Positions 1-6,811 of a stretch of 15,256 nt of DNA are shown here, piece by piece; the first letter of the stretch is position 1, and each line of letters starts with the position of its first letter. Below the pieces are notes generated by a model. The model ran no database searches, was not told where the DNA came from, and saw only the letters and a list, made by a program, of their open reading frames with translations. The position numbers and the translations under genes were made by a program. Source of the DNA: Clostridia bacterium. GTDB lineage: Bacteria; Bacillota_A; Clostridia; Oscillospirales; UBA929. The stretch spans positions 1 to 15,256 of the forward strand of contig BNZR01000033.1 in the NCBI GenBank assembly GCA_026001245.1, in the 5' to 3' direction.

Positions 1-2
1 CT

Positions 3-734
3 CATTCCCCCGCCCCCTCAACCACGCCCAAGGTGATTCATCTTGAAGATCCCGAACCGGACTATAGCTCTCTTGCCGATCTGTCCGCCGCGTCAGAGCT
101 TATAATTATCGGAGAGTATTCGGGTGAAGCGATTCAAGATTACAGATACTCCGGGAACGGACATACTTACCGCAAGATTACCGTTATCTCCGTGCTTGAC
201 GGAGATGTTCAAGTCGGTGACAAGTTGAACATCGTCCAAGCATACTACTATGAACAACACAACGGCGAAACCGCCCTATGGGCAATTAGCGGTATGACGC
301 CTATGGAAGACGGAGAGCAATGGATATTCTTTCTCTCCTATGACAAAGCTTATAACGCCTATTATTGCGTGGGTGATTATTGCGGCAAATATCCCCTGCC
401 CGACACGGAAATCAAGGCCGCCGTCAGCACGTCAAAGCTTTTGCTGCAACAGCGGAAGCAATGGATGGCAGAGCGAGAATACCGCCCGTTTGTCTCTGTC
501 GAGGAATGTGAAGAATTGCTCGAATCCAAGGAATACGCAGACATGCGCTATGGAATGGTTGACGGAATCAGCGTTTTTTATCCTCTTACGCAGGAACAAA
601 GTGAGGAGCTTTACTCAATGGACGGCGCACTGTATGACCTTTGGCTTGCGGTCGGCTCGAAGTTCGGGCGGCTTGTTACTCGGAATCTAAACTACGAGCT
701 TTACATCGACATCCTAGACCACTACAACCTATAG
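3..734 (+). CDS. Hypothetical exported or lipoprotein-type protein, 5' truncated by the window edge
   Basis: The frame is open from the left edge; the first residues are P/S/T-rich (A-P-S-T-T-P-K), like the linker after a signal peptide or lipobox. A GTG at 33 is therefore probably internal and the true start lies outside the window. The first ~125 visible residues (SELIIIGEYSG, ITVISVLDGDVQVGDKLNI, DGEQWIFFLSYD) resemble a domain of secreted Firmicute proteins that has the pattern 'DLIVVGEV... L-KGD... GEKYLLFL' followed by a G-K-Y/F element. The C-terminal ~100 residues are acidic and Tyr/Glu-rich, and I do not recognise them. Codon choice is visibly less G+C-biased than in the genes that follow. 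It ends at TAG 732-734, 10 nt before an intrinsic terminator, so it is the last gene of the preceding unit. Its function is unknown. Confidence 0.7.
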   Translation, partial: HSPAPSTTPKVIHLEDPEPDYSSLADLSAASELIIIGEYSGEAIQDYRYSGNGHTYRKITVISVLDGDVQVGDKLNIVQAYYYEQHNGETALWAISGMTPMEDGEQWIFFLSYDKAYNAYYCVGDYCGKYPLPDTEIKAAVSTSKLLLQQRKQWMAEREYRPFVSVEECEELLESKEYADMRYGMVDGISVFYPLTQEQSEELYSMDGALYDLWLAVGSKFGRLVTRNLNYELYIDILDHYNL

Positions 735-743
735 ACGCAATCC

Positions 744-778
744 AAAAGGCGGCGGGGGCAACCCTGCCGCCCTTTTTC
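744..778 (+). terminator. Rho-independent terminator after the exported-protein gene
   Basis: A 10-bp stem (748-757 with 762-771, including one G-T pair) closes on a GCAA tetraloop (758-761) and is followed by CTTTTTC at 772-778. An A-run (744-747) precedes it. It separates the upstream gene from the rnf promoter. Confidence 0.88.
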
Positions 779-789
779 GCGCATGAATT

Positions 790-801
790 TTCACGCGTGA
801 A
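790..801. promoter_or_regulatory. Perfect 12-bp palindrome upstream of the rnfC promoter
   Basis: TTCACGCGTGAA is a perfect inverted repeat. It lies 10 bp upstream of the proposed -35 box, which suits an activator or repressor site. It does not match the spaced arrangement of a Rex operator. The role is inferred from position only, and chance occurrence is possible. Confidence 0.3.
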
Positions 802-811
802 CATAAAAACA

Positions 812-840
812 TTGCAAAATTCTTTCGGTTGTGATATTCT
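812..840 (+). promoter_or_regulatory. Candidate sigma-A promoter for the rnf array
   Basis: TTGCAA (812-817), a 17-bp spacer and TATTCT (835-840), with TGA directly before the -10 forming an extended -10. It is the only good promoter between the terminator at 744-778 and rnfC. The predicted start near 847 leaves a leader of about 35 nt before the ATG. Confidence 0.6.
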
Positions 841-881
841 ATACAGTAGACTGGCTTAACTATCGGTCTTGGAGGTATTTT

Positions 882-2207
882 ATGCCGCACTATTTCAAGG
901 GCGGGGTTCACCCGGACGGGAACAAAAGCGCGACCCGCGCCAAACCCATAGAAATTATGCCGCCCCCGGAGCGGATCGTTCTGCCTATGCAGTCGCACAT
1001 CGGCGCGGAATGCGAGCCGTTGGTGCGCATAGGCGAAGCCGTGCGTATGGGGCAGATTATCGGCGACGCGCAGGGGCTGTGCGCCCCCGTACACGCCAGT
1101 GTGTCCGGCAAGGTATTGGGTATCGAGCCGCACCCGCATTTGGGCGGCGGCAAGGTTATGTCCGTTATCATCGAAAACGACGGGCTGGACACCCCGCACG
1201 AGTCTATACTGCCCCACGGCAGTGTTGAGTCGCTGTCACCGGATGAGCTACTGTCTATCGTGCGCGGCGCGGGGATTGTTGGCATGGGCGGCGCGGGCTA
1301 TCCCACCGCCGCCAAGCTTGAGTCCGCCAAGGGCAAGGTTGACACGCTTATTATCAACGCCGCCGAGTGCGAGCCGTACATCACCGCCGACCATCGCCTG
1401 TTGCTTGAAGCCCCGGAGGAGCTTGTGGGGGGTATCCGCGCCCTGATGAAGCTGTTGGGGCTTACCTCCGCCGTTGTGGCCATCGAAAGCGACAAGCGCG
1501 ACGGGATAGAGCAGCTGCGCCGCACCTTGCCGCGCAAGCGCAGTGACATTCGCATAGCAACACTGCGCGCCAAGTACCCGCAGGGCGGCGAAAAGCAGAT
1601 TATAAAGGCGGTAACGGGGCGCGAGGTGCCGTCCGGCGCGTTGCCTATGGCGGTTAAATGCGCGGTGTTCAATGCCGAGACCGCCGCGGCCATCCACCGC
1701 GCCGTCACCACGGGCATGCCGCTTATACGCCGCGTGATAACCGTTACCGGCTCGGCAGTATCCAACCCCAAGAATCTGTTGGTGCGCATGGGAACGCCTA
1801 TCGGCAAGGTGTTTGACGCGACGGGCGGCTTTCGCGAACAGCCCTACAAGGTTATCGCGGGGGGGCCGATGATGGGCGCGGCGCAGTTTGACCTTTCCGC
1901 CCCGGTCAGCAAGGGGACCAACGCCCTGCTGGCGTTTTCCCGCGATGAAGAGGTGCGCGAGGACGAACCCGTGTGCGTGCGTTGCGGTAAATGCGTAAGC
2001 GTGTGCCCCATGAGACTAGTTCCCGTGTACCTGTACATGTACGAGCGCAACGACAGGACGGATATGCTTGAAAAGTTCGGCGTTCGGGATTGCATTGAGT
2101 GCGGCGCGTGTTCGTATGTCTGCCCCGGAAGATTATACCTTGTGCAAAGCTTCCGCTCCGGCAAGCAAAAATTGCGGAACAGCATGCAGGAAAGGAGCGG
2201 CGAATAG
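882..2207 (+). CDS. rnfC: Rnf complex subunit RnfC (NADH-side electron transfer subunit)
   Basis: Peripheral subunit of the Rnf ion-translocating ferredoxin:NAD+ oxidoreductase; it carries FMN and the NAD(H) site on the cytoplasmic face. The ATG at 882 is chosen because GGAGG (871-875) lies 6 nt upstream, and it gives the family N-terminus MPHYFKGGVHP. An upstream start at 831 would add 17 unrelated residues. The 441 residues contain a barrel-sandwich-like region (~35-100), a glycine-rich nucleotide-binding segment GAGIVGMGGAGYPTAAKL (129-146), and a SLBB-like region (~285-330). The C-terminus has two [4Fe-4S] motifs, C365-x2-C368-x2-C371-x3-C375 and C404-x2-C407-x2-C410-x3-C414. Length is normal for a clostridial RnfC. 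It is the first gene of the array, and rnfD starts at the base after its stop. Confidence 0.96.
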   Translation: MPHYFKGGVHPDGNKSATRAKPIEIMPPPERIVLPMQSHIGAECEPLVRIGEAVRMGQIIGDAQGLCAPVHASVSGKVLGIEPHPHLGGGKVMSVIIENDGLDTPHESILPHGSVESLSPDELLSIVRGAGIVGMGGAGYPTAAKLESAKGKVDTLIINAAECEPYITADHRLLLEAPEELVGGIRALMKLLGLTSAVVAIESDKRDGIEQLRRTLPRKRSDIRIATLRAKYPQGGEKQIIKAVTGREVPSGALPMAVKCAVFNAETAAAIHRAVTTGMPLIRRVITVTGSAVSNPKNLLVRMGTPIGKVFDATGGFREQPYKVIAGGPMMGAAQFDLSAPVSKGTNALLAFSRDEEVREDEPVCVRCGKCVSVCPMRLVPVYLYMYERNDRTDMLEKFGVRDCIECGACSYVCPGRLYLVQSFRSGKQKLRNSMQERSGE

Positions 2208-3185
2208 ATGGAACGCGACCTTATAGTATCCTCATCGCCACACATCAGGATTGACAGCGGCACGCGGGGCATTATGGCCGACGTGCTTATCGCGCTGGTC
2301 TTTCCGCTGGGGCTGGCCACGTTTCTGTTCGGGCCGCGTGTGCCGATTCTGGCCGCGCTGTCCATCGGCTCGTGCATACTGTTCGAGTGGCTTTACCGCA
2401 AGCTGTTGAAGAAAAACAACACCATCGGCGATATGTCCGCCGCGGTGACGGGGCTGTTGCTTACCTTGACTTTGCCCGCGTCCGTTCCGTATTGGATGCC
2501 CGTTGTGGGCGCGTTTTTCGCGATAGTCGTGGTAAAACAATTGTTCGGCGGGCTGGGGCAGAACTTTATGAACCCCGCGCTGGCCGCGCGAGCGTTCTTG
2601 TTCTCGTGGCCGGCCGCCATGACCACTTGGCCGGAGCATGGCGTTATAGTGCCGCTGTGGGGCGCGGACGCGGTCAGCGTTGCAACCCCGCTGAATCAGC
2701 TTAAGGCCGGAGAGGTTACGGGGCTAAGCCTGCCCGATTTATTCGTGGGGCAGACGGCGGGCAGTATCGGCGAGCTTTCTGTGATACTGTTGTTGTTGGG
2801 CGGCGCGTACCTTGTGGTGCGCGGAGTTATAAAGCCCACAATCCCGCTGGCGTTTATCGCAACCGTGGCCGCGCTTACGTTTATCTTTGCCCCAAGCCGC
2901 GAGGTTGCGCTTACGTTTATGCTGGGGCATGTGCTGTCCGGCGGGTTGATACTGGGGGCGGTGTTCATGGCCACGGACTACTCCACGTCGCCCGTGACCC
3001 GGGTGGGGCAAATACTGTTTGGGATAGGTTGCGGGGCGTTGACGGTGTTCATACGCTTTTTCGGGGCGTTGCCCGAGGGGGTATGCTACGCGATTTTAAT
3101 CATGAACGTGCTGGCGTGGCTGTTGGACAAGGCGGGGCGGCCCGGAGTTTTCGGAAAGTTGAGGCGCAAACGTGAAAAAGCTTGA
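2208..3185 (+). CDS. rnfD: Rnf complex membrane subunit RnfD
   Basis: Integral membrane flavoprotein of the Rnf complex (NqrB/RnfD family), part of the ion-translocating core. The 325 residues form several hydrophobic segments (about 24-60, 75-115, 120-140, 185-300). The covalent-flavin motif reads D154-A-V-S-V-A-T160-P-L, so T160 is the expected flavinylated threonine; the more usual form is S/T-G-A-T-P-L. The segment GLGQNFMNPALAARAFL is family-typical. The ATG directly follows the rnfC stop, with AAAGGAG (2191-2197) inside the end of rnfC. The 3' end overlaps rnfG by 14 nt, which suggests translational coupling. Confidence 0.95.
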   Translation: MERDLIVSSSPHIRIDSGTRGIMADVLIALVFPLGLATFLFGPRVPILAALSIGSCILFEWLYRKLLKKNNTIGDMSAAVTGLLLTLTLPASVPYWMPVVGAFFAIVVVKQLFGGLGQNFMNPALAARAFLFSWPAAMTTWPEHGVIVPLWGADAVSVATPLNQLKAGEVTGLSLPDLFVGQTAGSIGELSVILLLLGGAYLVVRGVIKPTIPLAFIATVAALTFIFAPSREVALTFMLGHVLSGGLILGAVFMATDYSTSPVTRVGQILFGIGCGALTVFIRFFGALPEGVCYAILIMNVLAWLLDKAGRPGVFGKLRRKREKA

Positions 3186-3909
3186 AACCATAGAGGAAAT
3201 GCTGGGCGGGTTCGCGGACGAAATCCGCGCCGAAAAACAGACAATCGAAGAACCCCCTGTTGAAGAGACGGCGGAAGCCGCGGCCGCCGAGCCGGTTGAG
3301 GAATCAATTGCCGAGCCGATTGACGAGGAGCCAAAGCCGCCGAGAGAGAAATTTAAACTGCCCACAATCAACCTGCCCGTGCCGCTTAAATCCATACTGG
3401 CTCTGTTTTTGATAGCGGCAATCAGCGCGGCGGTTTTGGGAGGCGTTAACGCTTTGACCGCCGAGCGTATCGAGCGGCAACGCCGTTTGGCCACGGAGCG
3501 CGCCGTGGGCGCGGTAATGCCGGGAATCGGCGAGCTGAAGCAGATAAACGACACGCTGTATTCCGAGGATACGGGCGAGTACACGGTGTACGCCGCGCTG
3601 GTCGCGCCAATGGGCTACGGCGGCGAGCTTCCCATGGTCGTGGGCGTAAGCGACCGGGGCGTCGTCACGGGTATCTCCATCGTATCAAGCCTGGAAACGC
3701 CGGGGATAGGCACAAAGGCGCTTGACACCGCGTTTTTAGAGCAATTTTTGGGCAAGACCGCCGGAGTGGCCATAGGCCATGGCGACAATTCCGTGGACGC
3801 GATTAGCGGCGCGACTATTACGTCCAAGGCCGTAACGGCGGGCGTTGCGGGGGCCGTGGCCGCCGTAGCGGCATACATCGTTGAATCGGGGGAGGCTGAA
3901 AATGGTTAA
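3172..3909 (+). CDS. rnfG: Rnf complex subunit RnfG with an acidic N-terminal extension
   Basis: FMN-carrying subunit (NqrC/RnfG family) with one membrane anchor and an extracytoplasmic flavin domain. It starts at GTG 3172 with GAGG (3161-3164) 7 nt upstream. Of the 245 residues, 1-70 form an E/P/A-rich cytoplasmic tail, 72-96 are the transmembrane helix and the rest is the flavin domain. That domain has S-S-L-E-T-P-G-I-G (172-180) and the flavinylation motif S212-G-A-T215, where T215 is the expected attachment residue. Typical RnfG proteins begin within about 10-20 residues of the membrane helix, so the ~70-residue tail is extra. It overlaps rnfD by 14 nt and rnfE by 8 nt. Confidence 0.93.
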   Translation: MKKLETIEEMLGGFADEIRAEKQTIEEPPVEETAEAAAAEPVEESIAEPIDEEPKPPREKFKLPTINLPVPLKSILALFLIAAISAAVLGGVNALTAERIERQRRLATERAVGAVMPGIGELKQINDTLYSEDTGEYTVYAALVAPMGYGGELPMVVGVSDRGVVTGISIVSSLETPGIGTKALDTAFLEQFLGKTAGVAIGHGDNSVDAISGATITSKAVTAGVAGAVAAVAAYIVESGEAENG

Positions 3910-4513
3910 GATAGATAGGGGGCGTATCGCCGGGCAGTTGGGCAACGGGCTTATACGCCAAAACCCGGTGCTGGTGCTACTACTGGGCATGTGCCCTGCG
4001 CTGGCCGTTACCACTACCGTTATCAACGGGCTGGGCATGGGGCTGTGCGTTACCGTTGTGCTTGTACTCTCTAACGTAATAATCTCGGCCATAAGCCGCT
4101 TTGTGCCGGATAACGTGCGTATCGCCTCGTATATTGTGGTTATCGCGGCCAGCGTTACGGTGATTGACTTGCTGTTGCAGGCGTTTTTGCCCGCGCTTTC
4201 CAAAAGCCTTGGGCTGTTTATACCGCTTATCGTGGTTAACTGCGTAATCTTGGCTCGTGCCGAGGTATTCGCCAGCAAAAATACGATTGGATACTCGGCG
4301 GTAGACGGCGTGGCCATGGGGCTGGGCTTCACCGCCGCGCTGACCGCCGTTAGCGTTATCCGCGAGCTTTTCGGGGCGGGAACGCTGTTCGGGTTGCACG
4401 TAATGCCCGGCGGGTTTGAACCCGCGCTTATGATGGCCATGGCTCCCGGCGGGTTTTTAACGCTGGGCGCGGTAATCGCGCTGGTGCAATGGATAAGGGG
4501 GCGTAAGGCATGA
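3902..4513 (+). CDS. rnfE: Rnf complex membrane subunit RnfE
   Basis: Integral membrane subunit (NqrD/RnfE family), paralogous to RnfA and of opposite topology. The ATG at 3902 is chosen because GGAGG (3891-3895) lies 6 nt upstream and MVKIDRGRIAGQ fits; a TTG at 3881 would overlap rnfG more and lacks support. The 203 residues form about six hydrophobic helices. C31 in GMCPALAVT and C114 in VNCVILARAE are the conserved half-membrane cysteines. In this family they coordinate, with those of RnfA, an intramembrane [2Fe-2S] cluster. The stop overlaps the rnfA start (ATGA, 4510-4513). Confidence 0.95.
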   Translation: MVKIDRGRIAGQLGNGLIRQNPVLVLLLGMCPALAVTTTVINGLGMGLCVTVVLVLSNVIISAISRFVPDNVRIASYIVVIAASVTVIDLLLQAFLPALSKSLGLFIPLIVVNCVILARAEVFASKNTIGYSAVDGVAMGLGFTAALTAVSVIRELFGAGTLFGLHVMPGGFEPALMMAMAPGGFLTLGAVIALVQWIRGRKA

Positions 4514-5094
4514 CGCTGCAACAACTGTTCGCGCTGTCGCTTTCCGCGATTTTAATCGAAAACTTTGTGCTGGTAAAGTTTTTGGGTATCTGCCCGTTCC
4601 TTGGCGTTTCAAAGAAGATGGACACGTCGCTTGGCATGGGCATGAGTGTTATCTTTGTGATGACGGTATCCGCCGCCGCCACCTGGCTTGTGGACAACTT
4701 TTTGCTTATCCCCTACGAGATGGGCTACATGCGCACCGTTACGTTTATCCTTGTAATCGCGGCGTTGGTGCAATTGGTCGAGATGTTCCTGCGCAAGATG
4801 GTTCCCGCGCTGTATCAGTCGTTGGGGATATACCTGCCGCTTATAACCACAAACTGCGCGGTGCTGGGCGTTGCGATTTTGAACAATCAGAACGGGTATG
4901 ACTTTATCGGGTCGGTGGTGTACGCGTTCGCGGCGGCTATAGGCTTCGCGCTGGCGTTGATACTGTTCGCCTCAGTGCGCGAGCGGCTGGAGTTTAACGA
5001 CATTCCCGCCGCGTTCGAGGGCTTTCCGATAGCCTTAGTCACGGCGGCATTGATTAGCATGGCGTTTACGGGTTTTCAGGGACTAACAATCTAA
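4510..5094 (+). CDS. rnfA: Rnf complex membrane subunit RnfA
   Basis: Integral membrane subunit (NqrE/RnfA family), 194 residues and about six transmembrane helices, the usual length. C28 in GICPFLGVS and C116 in TNCAVLGVAILN are the family cysteines that pair with RnfE C31 and C114 to hold the intramembrane Fe-S cluster. Start and rnfE stop share ATGA, so translation is probably coupled. rnfB follows after 12 nt with its own strong ribosome binding site. Confidence 0.96.
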   Translation: MTLQQLFALSLSAILIENFVLVKFLGICPFLGVSKKMDTSLGMGMSVIFVMTVSAAATWLVDNFLLIPYEMGYMRTVTFILVIAALVQLVEMFLRKMVPALYQSLGIYLPLITTNCAVLGVAILNNQNGYDFIGSVVYAFAAAIGFALALILFASVRERLEFNDIPAAFEGFPIALVTAALISMAFTGFQGLTI

Positions 5095-5106
5095 GCGGAG
5101 GTTTTT

Positions 5107-5934
5107 ATGCAGATTTGGATCGCGATTTTAATACTGGGGGGCATGGGTCTGATTTTCGGGCTGGTGCTTACCTTTGCGGGCAGGATATTCGCCGTGCCAC
5201 GCGACACGCGCTATGACGAGCTGGTTACCGCGTTGCCGGGCGCGAATTGCGGCGGGTGCGGATTTGCGGGCTGTGAGGCCTACGCCGCCGCCGTGCTAAA
5301 CGACGGCGCGGCCATCAACCTATGCCCCGTGGGCGGGGCGGACACCGCCGCGAGCCTTGCGGCGGTTATGGGCGTGCAAATCACGAAAAACACGCGCTTT
5401 ACCGCGCTTGTCAAATGCTCCGGCGGACTGCGCGCGCGGCACAAGTTCCGCTACGCGGGGATTCAGGACTGCGTGGCGGCCATGCGCATATCCGGCGGGG
5501 TGCTGGAATGTCCTTACGGCTGTCTTGGGTTGGGAACCTGCGCGGCGGCCTGTTCGTTCGGCGCGATAAGCGTTGTGGACGGGGTTGCGCTTGTTGACCA
5601 CGAGCGTTGCACGGGCTGCATGCAATGCGCGGAGGCTTGCCCCAAGAACATAATACAAACCGTGCCGTACTACGCGGACGTGAACGTGTGCTGTTCAAGC
5701 CGGGACAAGGGCGCGGCCTTGCGCAAGGTGTGCGAGATAGGCTGTTTGGGTTGCCGTCTGTGCGAAAAGGTTTGCAAATTCGGCGCGATAAAGGTTGAGG
5801 ATAATCTTGCGGTTATAGACCATGCTAAATGCACCAGCTGCGGCGACTGCGCCGAGCGTTGCCCGCGCAAGCTGATTGTGGACGCGAACCTTGACCGCGG
5901 GCCGCGAGTGGAATCGGAAGAGAAAGAGGCGTAA
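5107..5934 (+). CDS. rnfB: Rnf complex ferredoxin-accepting subunit RnfB
   Basis: Polyferredoxin subunit that takes electrons from reduced ferredoxin. The 275 residues start with one N-terminal membrane helix (3-29). A 4Fe-4S domain follows, G-A-N-C48-x2-C51-x4-C56-x16-C73. Then come ferredoxin-type cysteine sets at 135/139/145/149, 168/171/174/178, 213/216/219/223 and 242/245/248/252. This suggests five [4Fe-4S] clusters. Additional cysteines at 104, 122, 195, 196 and 209 may be unliganded. The ATG at 5107 has GGAGG (5097-5101) 5 nt upstream. The gene order C-D-G-E-A-B is the one seen in clostridial and acetogen Rnf operons. Whether Na+ or H+ is pumped cannot be read from the sequence. Confidence 0.96.
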   Translation: MQIWIAILILGGMGLIFGLVLTFAGRIFAVPRDTRYDELVTALPGANCGGCGFAGCEAYAAAVLNDGAAINLCPVGGADTAASLAAVMGVQITKNTRFTALVKCSGGLRARHKFRYAGIQDCVAAMRISGGVLECPYGCLGLGTCAAACSFGAISVVDGVALVDHERCTGCMQCAEACPKNIIQTVPYYADVNVCCSSRDKGAALRKVCEIGCLGCRLCEKVCKFGAIKVEDNLAVIDHAKCTSCGDCAERCPRKLIVDANLDRGPRVESEEKEA

Positions 5935-5935
5935 T

Positions 5936-6811
5936 ATGGCACGGGGTAATCGTTATCGGGGGCGGCGCGGCATTGCGCGTGTGCTTAGTATAATCGGGGT
6001 TATTATTTTGGTGGCCGCGGTGCTGGCCGGCGCGGGTTATTTCTTCCTGCGCGACAGTATCGAGTTTTCGGACGCGGGGCTTGTTATCAAGCTGCCCTCG
6101 GCGTGGCTTAAACCCTCGGGTACCCCCGCGCCCACGCCGCCGGTTGTGCCGTCGCCGACCGACAGCGGGCTTGTGGTTATCATCGAAACCCCGTCGCCGT
6201 CCGAAACGCCCTCGCCGTCCCCAACACCCGCCCCCACGCCGATGATGCAAGCGGCGTTTTGGCCGATGGGCGGCGAAATGCCGGATCTGACGGACGTTAA
6301 CACGCTGATAATCGAGCTTAAAAACACGGCGGGGGACTTGTCCCCCAGAGACGCGTTGCCCGAAGGGCTGGCCGTTCCGGAGGGGGTTGAGCTTGTGGGC
6401 TACGTGGCCGCGCTGTTGGACAACAACATCACGCGCCGCAACGCCTCGTTCGCGCTGAAAAAGGTCAACGGCGCGGGGGAGCTAACCAACTGGTGGGACG
6501 CGAACAACGAACGCTGGCTGAACATCTCTAATTCCGACGTGTGCGACTGGCTGGGCGAGATAACCGCCGATTACTCGCGCCTGCCCCTGTCCGCGCTTAT
6601 CTTTGACTGGGCTTTTTATGACTTCCCGGAGGGCAGTCAGTCCGAGCGCATAAACGGCTGGGACTATTGGGCGATGTACACCGCCGCGCAGGGGCTAGTT
6701 GACCGTTTGCAGACCGAGAGTATAGTCCCCATATGGCAGGTGGTGCGAGCCGCGAAGCTTGACGGCTTTGCCAATTATCTTACCCCGGGGTTTACACCGT
6801 ATGACGGCTAA
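5936..6811 (+). CDS. Membrane-anchored DUF4015 / putative glycoside hydrolase-like protein
   Basis: The 291-residue protein has a basic N-terminus (2-16), a transmembrane helix (17-38), a P/S/T-rich linker (~60-102) and a ~185-residue extracellular domain. The domain resembles the TIM-barrel-like DUF4015 family by pattern: VNTLIIELKNTAGDL (121-135) matches the 'N-x-V-V-I-D-V-K-D' strand, ELVGYVAALLD matches 'V-I-A-R-I-V-x-F-x-D', ERWLNIS matches the 'W-x-N-P' segment, and LIFDWAFYDFPEG (221-233) matches 'I-x-F-D-Y-V-R-F-P'. The domain looks short and some typical acidic residues are replaced (LKN for VKD), so catalytic activity is uncertain. GAGG (5926-5929) lies 6 nt before the ATG, 1 nt after the rnfB stop. 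It overlaps mnmG by 11 nt. Identification is by eye. Confidence 0.6.
   Translation: MARGNRYRGRRGIARVLSIIGVIILVAAVLAGAGYFFLRDSIEFSDAGLVIKLPSAWLKPSGTPAPTPPVVPSPTDSGLVVIIETPSPSETPSPSPTPAPTPMMQAAFWPMGGEMPDLTDVNTLIIELKNTAGDLSPRDALPEGLAVPEGVELVGYVAALLDNNITRRNASFALKKVNGAGELTNWWDANNERWLNISNSDVCDWLGEITADYSRLPLSALIFDWAFYDFPEGSQSERINGWDYWAMYTAAQGLVDRLQTESIVPIWQVVRAAKLDGFANYLTPGFTPYDG

Noticed and set aside
790..801. Rex (NADH-sensing) operator
   Set aside because: A Rex site has TTGT...ACAA-type outer halves with a spacer; this palindrome has no such outer bases.
1298..1807. 169-codon minus-strand open frame opposite rnfC
   Set aside because: Shadow of a confident gene; no ribosome binding site or motif.
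3736..4524. 262-codon minus-strand open frame opposite rnfG/rnfE
   Set aside because: Low-complexity Thr/Ser/Ile-rich translation antisense to two well-supported genes; an effect of GC-rich codon bias.
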